The notes below the pieces were generated by a model. That model searched no databases. It was not told where the DNA came from and worked only from the letters and a program-made list of their open reading frames with translations. This document shows positions 61,792 to 64,000 of a stretch of 64,000 nucleotides of DNA, piece by piece. Position 1 is the first letter of the stretch. Every line of letters starts with the position of its first letter. Position numbers and translations under genes: made by a program. This DNA is from Pseudomonas sp. URMO17WK12:I11 (lineage in GTDB: Bacteria > Pseudomonadota > Gammaproteobacteria > Pseudomonadales > Pseudomonadaceae): positions 52,931-116,930 of the forward strand of contig NZ_VEDF01000013.1 of the NCBI RefSeq assembly GCF_007677725.1, given 5' to 3'.

Positions 61792-62916
61792 ATGTTGAAA
61801 CCCTCCGCCCAGGGCCATCGCTCATTGTGGGACGTGATCGGCGAGCGCCGCGAGCAAGCGCAGCGCTTGGCGCCGCCACCACGCCCGCGCGCCGAGTACG
61901 ACACCACCCGCATTGGCCTCAGTGCTGCCTGGCTGTGGCTGCCCAACCTGACCCCGGCCGAGGCCAAGGCAGGCAAGGCACTGGGCAAGGTCAGCGCCGA
62001 CTTCGAGCACGACCCGCGGCTGGTCACCCCGGCCGGTCATCGCCACACCGTGCGGCGCATTCGCGCAGGCAGCGCCCGTGCCGAGGTCAGGCCCCTGCCC
62101 AGGGCCCTGCAGTTGCTGCACGCCATGCTTGGTCAGTGGCACGACTTCGCCGGCAGCCTGGACTGGGACCAGACCCATGTGGTGGTGTTCGCCCCCACCG
62201 GCATAGATGCGGACCCGTGGCTGGACGCGCTGCTCGAAGCCTGGCCGTTCGACTACTTGCCAGGCCACGGTTTTAGCGCCCCCGAGCAGACGTTCGCCGC
62301 CTGGTTGCCGTGGGCCCAATGCAACGAGCTGGAAGCCGCCAACCTGCTGTGTATAGGCATCGACAGCTGGGCCACGGTAGACCGTGCCGGCAGCGTGAAG
62401 GGAGAGCGCATGGCCGGTGAAGCGATCGCCGTGCTCAACCTGCAACGCATCGACCTGGCCAACCCCGAGGCCAATGCCCGCTGGCAGCTGCACCCCGCCG
62501 TGGCCCACGACCACGGGCCACGCGCGCTATTGCCGCGCAGAGGCTGCGGTGGCCTGGAACAGCTGAGCGAGCAGCTGTGCGCACAAAGCGGCATTGCATT
62601 GACTGACGTGAAGGCTTTGGTTACCGACGGGCACCACGATGACAACCGCCTTGAGCACCTGTACCAGCTGCTCAACACCCACCTGCCCGACTGCGACCTG
62701 CAGCAGCATGTGATCGGCCATGCCCTGCTGGCAGGCGAATATGCATCGGGCATCATCGAGATGAGTGCACTGGCGTTGGCCTTGCAGGCGGCCAACAGCC
62801 TGGAAGGCGCAGTGCTGGTACTGGATCGCCATGCATCGACACAGACCCAGGGTTGGCTGCTGGGGCCATTGCAGGTGGCGGTTGCCGAGCCGCGGCCGAG
62901 CGAGGGCGCTTTATGA
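61792..62916 (+). CDS. Thiolase/ketosynthase-like protein next to PAAR and vgrG
   Basis: This 374-residue protein starts at ATG 61792, 11 bases after the PAAR stop. It has a soluble alpha/beta pattern with THVVVFAPTGIDADPWLDAL, AANLLCIGIDSWATVDRAGS, VKALVTDGHHDDNRLEHLYQ and HVIGHALLAGEYASGIIEMS, ending in LALALQAANSLEGAVLVLDR. The spacing of short glycine-rich strands resembles thiolase-fold (beta-ketoacyl-synthase-like) proteins found beside T6SS spike genes in pseudomonads, but no Cys-His-His catalytic triad is evident. It probably acts as an adaptor or chaperone rather than an enzyme. Family call is uncertain. Its stop overlaps the next start. Confidence 0.6.
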   Translation: MLKPSAQGHRSLWDVIGERREQAQRLAPPPRPRAEYDTTRIGLSAAWLWLPNLTPAEAKAGKALGKVSADFEHDPRLVTPAGHRHTVRRIRAGSARAEVRPLPRALQLLHAMLGQWHDFAGSLDWDQTHVVVFAPTGIDADPWLDALLEAWPFDYLPGHGFSAPEQTFAAWLPWAQCNELEAANLLCIGIDSWATVDRAGSVKGERMAGEAIAVLNLQRIDLANPEANARWQLHPAVAHDHGPRALLPRRGCGGLEQLSEQLCAQSGIALTDVKALVTDGHHDDNRLEHLYQLLNTHLPDCDLQQHVIGHALLAGEYASGIIEMSALALALQAANSLEGAVLVLDRHASTQTQGWLLGPLQVAVAEPRPSEGAL

Positions 62917-63773
62917 TCAGGTACGCCAGTTGTGCGTTTTTCCTGGCGTTAGTCGGTTGTGGCGACTCGAGCATGACCGGGGAAAAGCCCACCATACGAT
63001 TTGAACTTGACGCACCTGTCGAGAATGCCTTCGCGGGTTCATCTGGGCAATTTCAGAAGGATTGCATGCTACGGCTGTGCATGTACAAGTACTCACTGAC
63101 GTTCAGCGAGCCTCTTCGTGCAAACCTGGAAATCATGTCCGACGCAGGCATTTTGAAATTCGATGACATGGTCAGCACAACGCTCACCACATTTGAAAGC
63201 AATATCGTTAACAGCGCCAGAGTAACGCTAGGTGGCGTGCATGAGGACGCCGAACACGCTCAAGCCATGAAGTATTATGAGCAGTTACTCGACAAGCTAA
63301 GTGCCGAGGGCTGGCGTCGATTCATCTTTCAAGATGAAGCCAGGATAGCAGGGGCTGAAGCCAGAAATTTTGAAGACAAATACTCCGTTCTGGGCAAACC
63401 CGTCGGCACTGGCCCTTGGGCGGACCCTGCGCTAAGACACACTCAGGAAGAGTGGATCTCGATGCGCATGTTCACAACTCTGTATCTTCAGAAAAACGGT
63501 GTTTATCTCATGCTCCGCTTACAACGTTGGAACAATAAGGACGCGCCCCAACAAAAGGGTTCTTACTTGTTCACATTAAAGTTTGAGTCGGAAACTGAGT
63601 TCTACAGAGGTTATGTTGAAGGTGAAGAAAACCGCAAAAACTGGAAAGCTCTTGTACCTGCCGAACTCAAACGCATGGCCCACGAACGCGCCCAAACCGA
63701 AGCACGCCTGAAACAAATGGGCATCGCTATCGATGAGGACTACCAGGACCCGCCCATCAAGGCTCTGGAATAA
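62913..63773 (+). CDS. T6SS-linked lipoprotein of unknown function
   Basis: This 286-residue protein starts at ATG 62913 (ATGA overlap) with a signal peptide and lipobox LVGC (Cys16). The rest has FQDEARIAGAEARNFEDKYS, EWISMRMFTTLYLQKNGVYL, a C-terminal charged helix (KRMAHERAQTEARLKQMG) and no domain I recognise. Codon use after about 63000 is more AT-rich than the T6SS core, which suggests a different origin. A lipoprotein coupled to a spike-linked adaptor could be an immunity protein in the periplasm; this is inference. Confidence 0.6.
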   Translation: MIRYASCAFFLALVGCGDSSMTGEKPTIRFELDAPVENAFAGSSGQFQKDCMLRLCMYKYSLTFSEPLRANLEIMSDAGILKFDDMVSTTLTTFESNIVNSARVTLGGVHEDAEHAQAMKYYEQLLDKLSAEGWRRFIFQDEARIAGAEARNFEDKYSVLGKPVGTGPWADPALRHTQEEWISMRMFTTLYLQKNGVYLMLRLQRWNNKDAPQQKGSYLFTLKFESETEFYRGYVEGEENRKNWKALVPAELKRMAHERAQTEARLKQMGIAIDEDYQDPPIKALE

Positions 63774-63809
63774 CCACCCGATCAGCCCCCACTCAGGAGA
63801 CCCTTTGTC

Positions 63810-64000
63810 ATGGACCTGACCTTCGGCACCCCGCTTTCGCAAAGCGGCCGCCTGCTGCAACTGACCACCCCATTGGGGGCCGACCAGCTGCAGGCCCTGC
63901 GCGCCCACGGCGTCGAGCGCATCGGCCGCACCCCGCGTTACACCCTCGACGTGCTGGTGCAGGACACCGAGTACGACCCGGAAAAACTCATCGGCCAGCC
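63810..64000 (+). CDS. vgrG: T6SS spike protein VgrG (5' part, cut by window end)
   Basis: ATG 63810 starts MDLTFGTPLSQSGRLLQLTT and continues RIGRTPRYTLDVLVQDTEYD with PEKLIGQP, the N-terminal gp27-like beginning of VgrG proteins. Only 63 codons are in the window. It follows the lipoprotein gene by 36 bases with AGGAG upstream. The cargo of this VgrG would be encoded beyond the window. Confidence 0.9.
   Translation, partial: MDLTFGTPLSQSGRLLQLTTPLGADQLQALRAHGVERIGRTPRYTLDVLVQDTEYDPEKLIGQ

Noticed and set aside
1..64000. tRNA, rRNA, CRISPR arrays, prophage and replication origins
   Set aside because: None was seen when reading the window for characteristic clover-leaf ends, regularly spaced repeats, phage genes or DnaA-box clusters.

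Overview
The window looks like a Pseudomonas chromosome of the P. putida group. Most of it is GC-rich, the genes are tightly packed with many ATGA/TGATG stop-start overlaps, and it carries the 2-ketogluconate operon (kguEKTD) with PtxS and three perfect PtxS operators, the three-subunit gluconate dehydrogenase and a P. putida-type REP element. All assignments come from reading the sequence; no database search was run.

Left part (1-14.4 kb): the 3' end of a LysR regulator; a minus-strand acyl-CoA ligase, acyl-CoA dehydrogenase and MFS transporter set; a signalling block (GAF-PAS histidine kinase, thymidylate-kinase-like P-loop protein, bacteriophytochrome with HWE kinase and receiver); a divergent PuuC-like aldehyde dehydrogenase and PuuP-like permease pair separated by a long nested hairpin; a DHA1 efflux pump; and a small unknown protein.

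Middle (14.5-35.1 kb): peripheral glucose metabolism. Gluconate dehydrogenase oxidises gluconate in the periplasm, KguT imports 2-ketogluconate, KguK phosphorylates it and KguD reduces it, under PtxS. Next come a LysR regulator, an aldo-keto reductase, an AttE/F/H-type ABC transporter operon, and a catabolic cluster of M20 amidohydrolase, MHS transporter, amidase and IclR regulator.

35.2-40.2 kb is an AT-richer, visibly decayed island. It holds an IS5-type transposase remnant, a SUKH (SMI1/KNR4) immunity gene broken by two opposite frameshifts, further immunity-like genes broken by a stop codon or frameshift, a possible toxin tail, a possible vgrG 5' remnant, a small gene broken by an apparent AC insertion followed by an intact three-helix membrane protein, and a decayed second copy of that membrane protein. 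I read it as a graveyard of polymorphic toxin/immunity cassettes beside a T6SS.

40.6-64 kb is a complete-looking plus-strand type VI secretion cluster: an unknown T6SS-associated gene, tssB, C, E, F, G, H(clpV), J, K, L, M, tagF, a second IcmF-like protein fused to an OmpA domain, hcp, tssA, PAAR, a possible thiolase-like protein, a lipoprotein and the start of vgrG, cut by the window end. The order resembles the K1-type T6SS of P. putida. No fha, ppkA or pppA is seen in the window, so TagF is the only recognised post-translational regulator here. The best candidates for something not well described are the IcmF-OmpA fusion, the two-gene insert between PAAR and vgrG, and the decayed immunity island.
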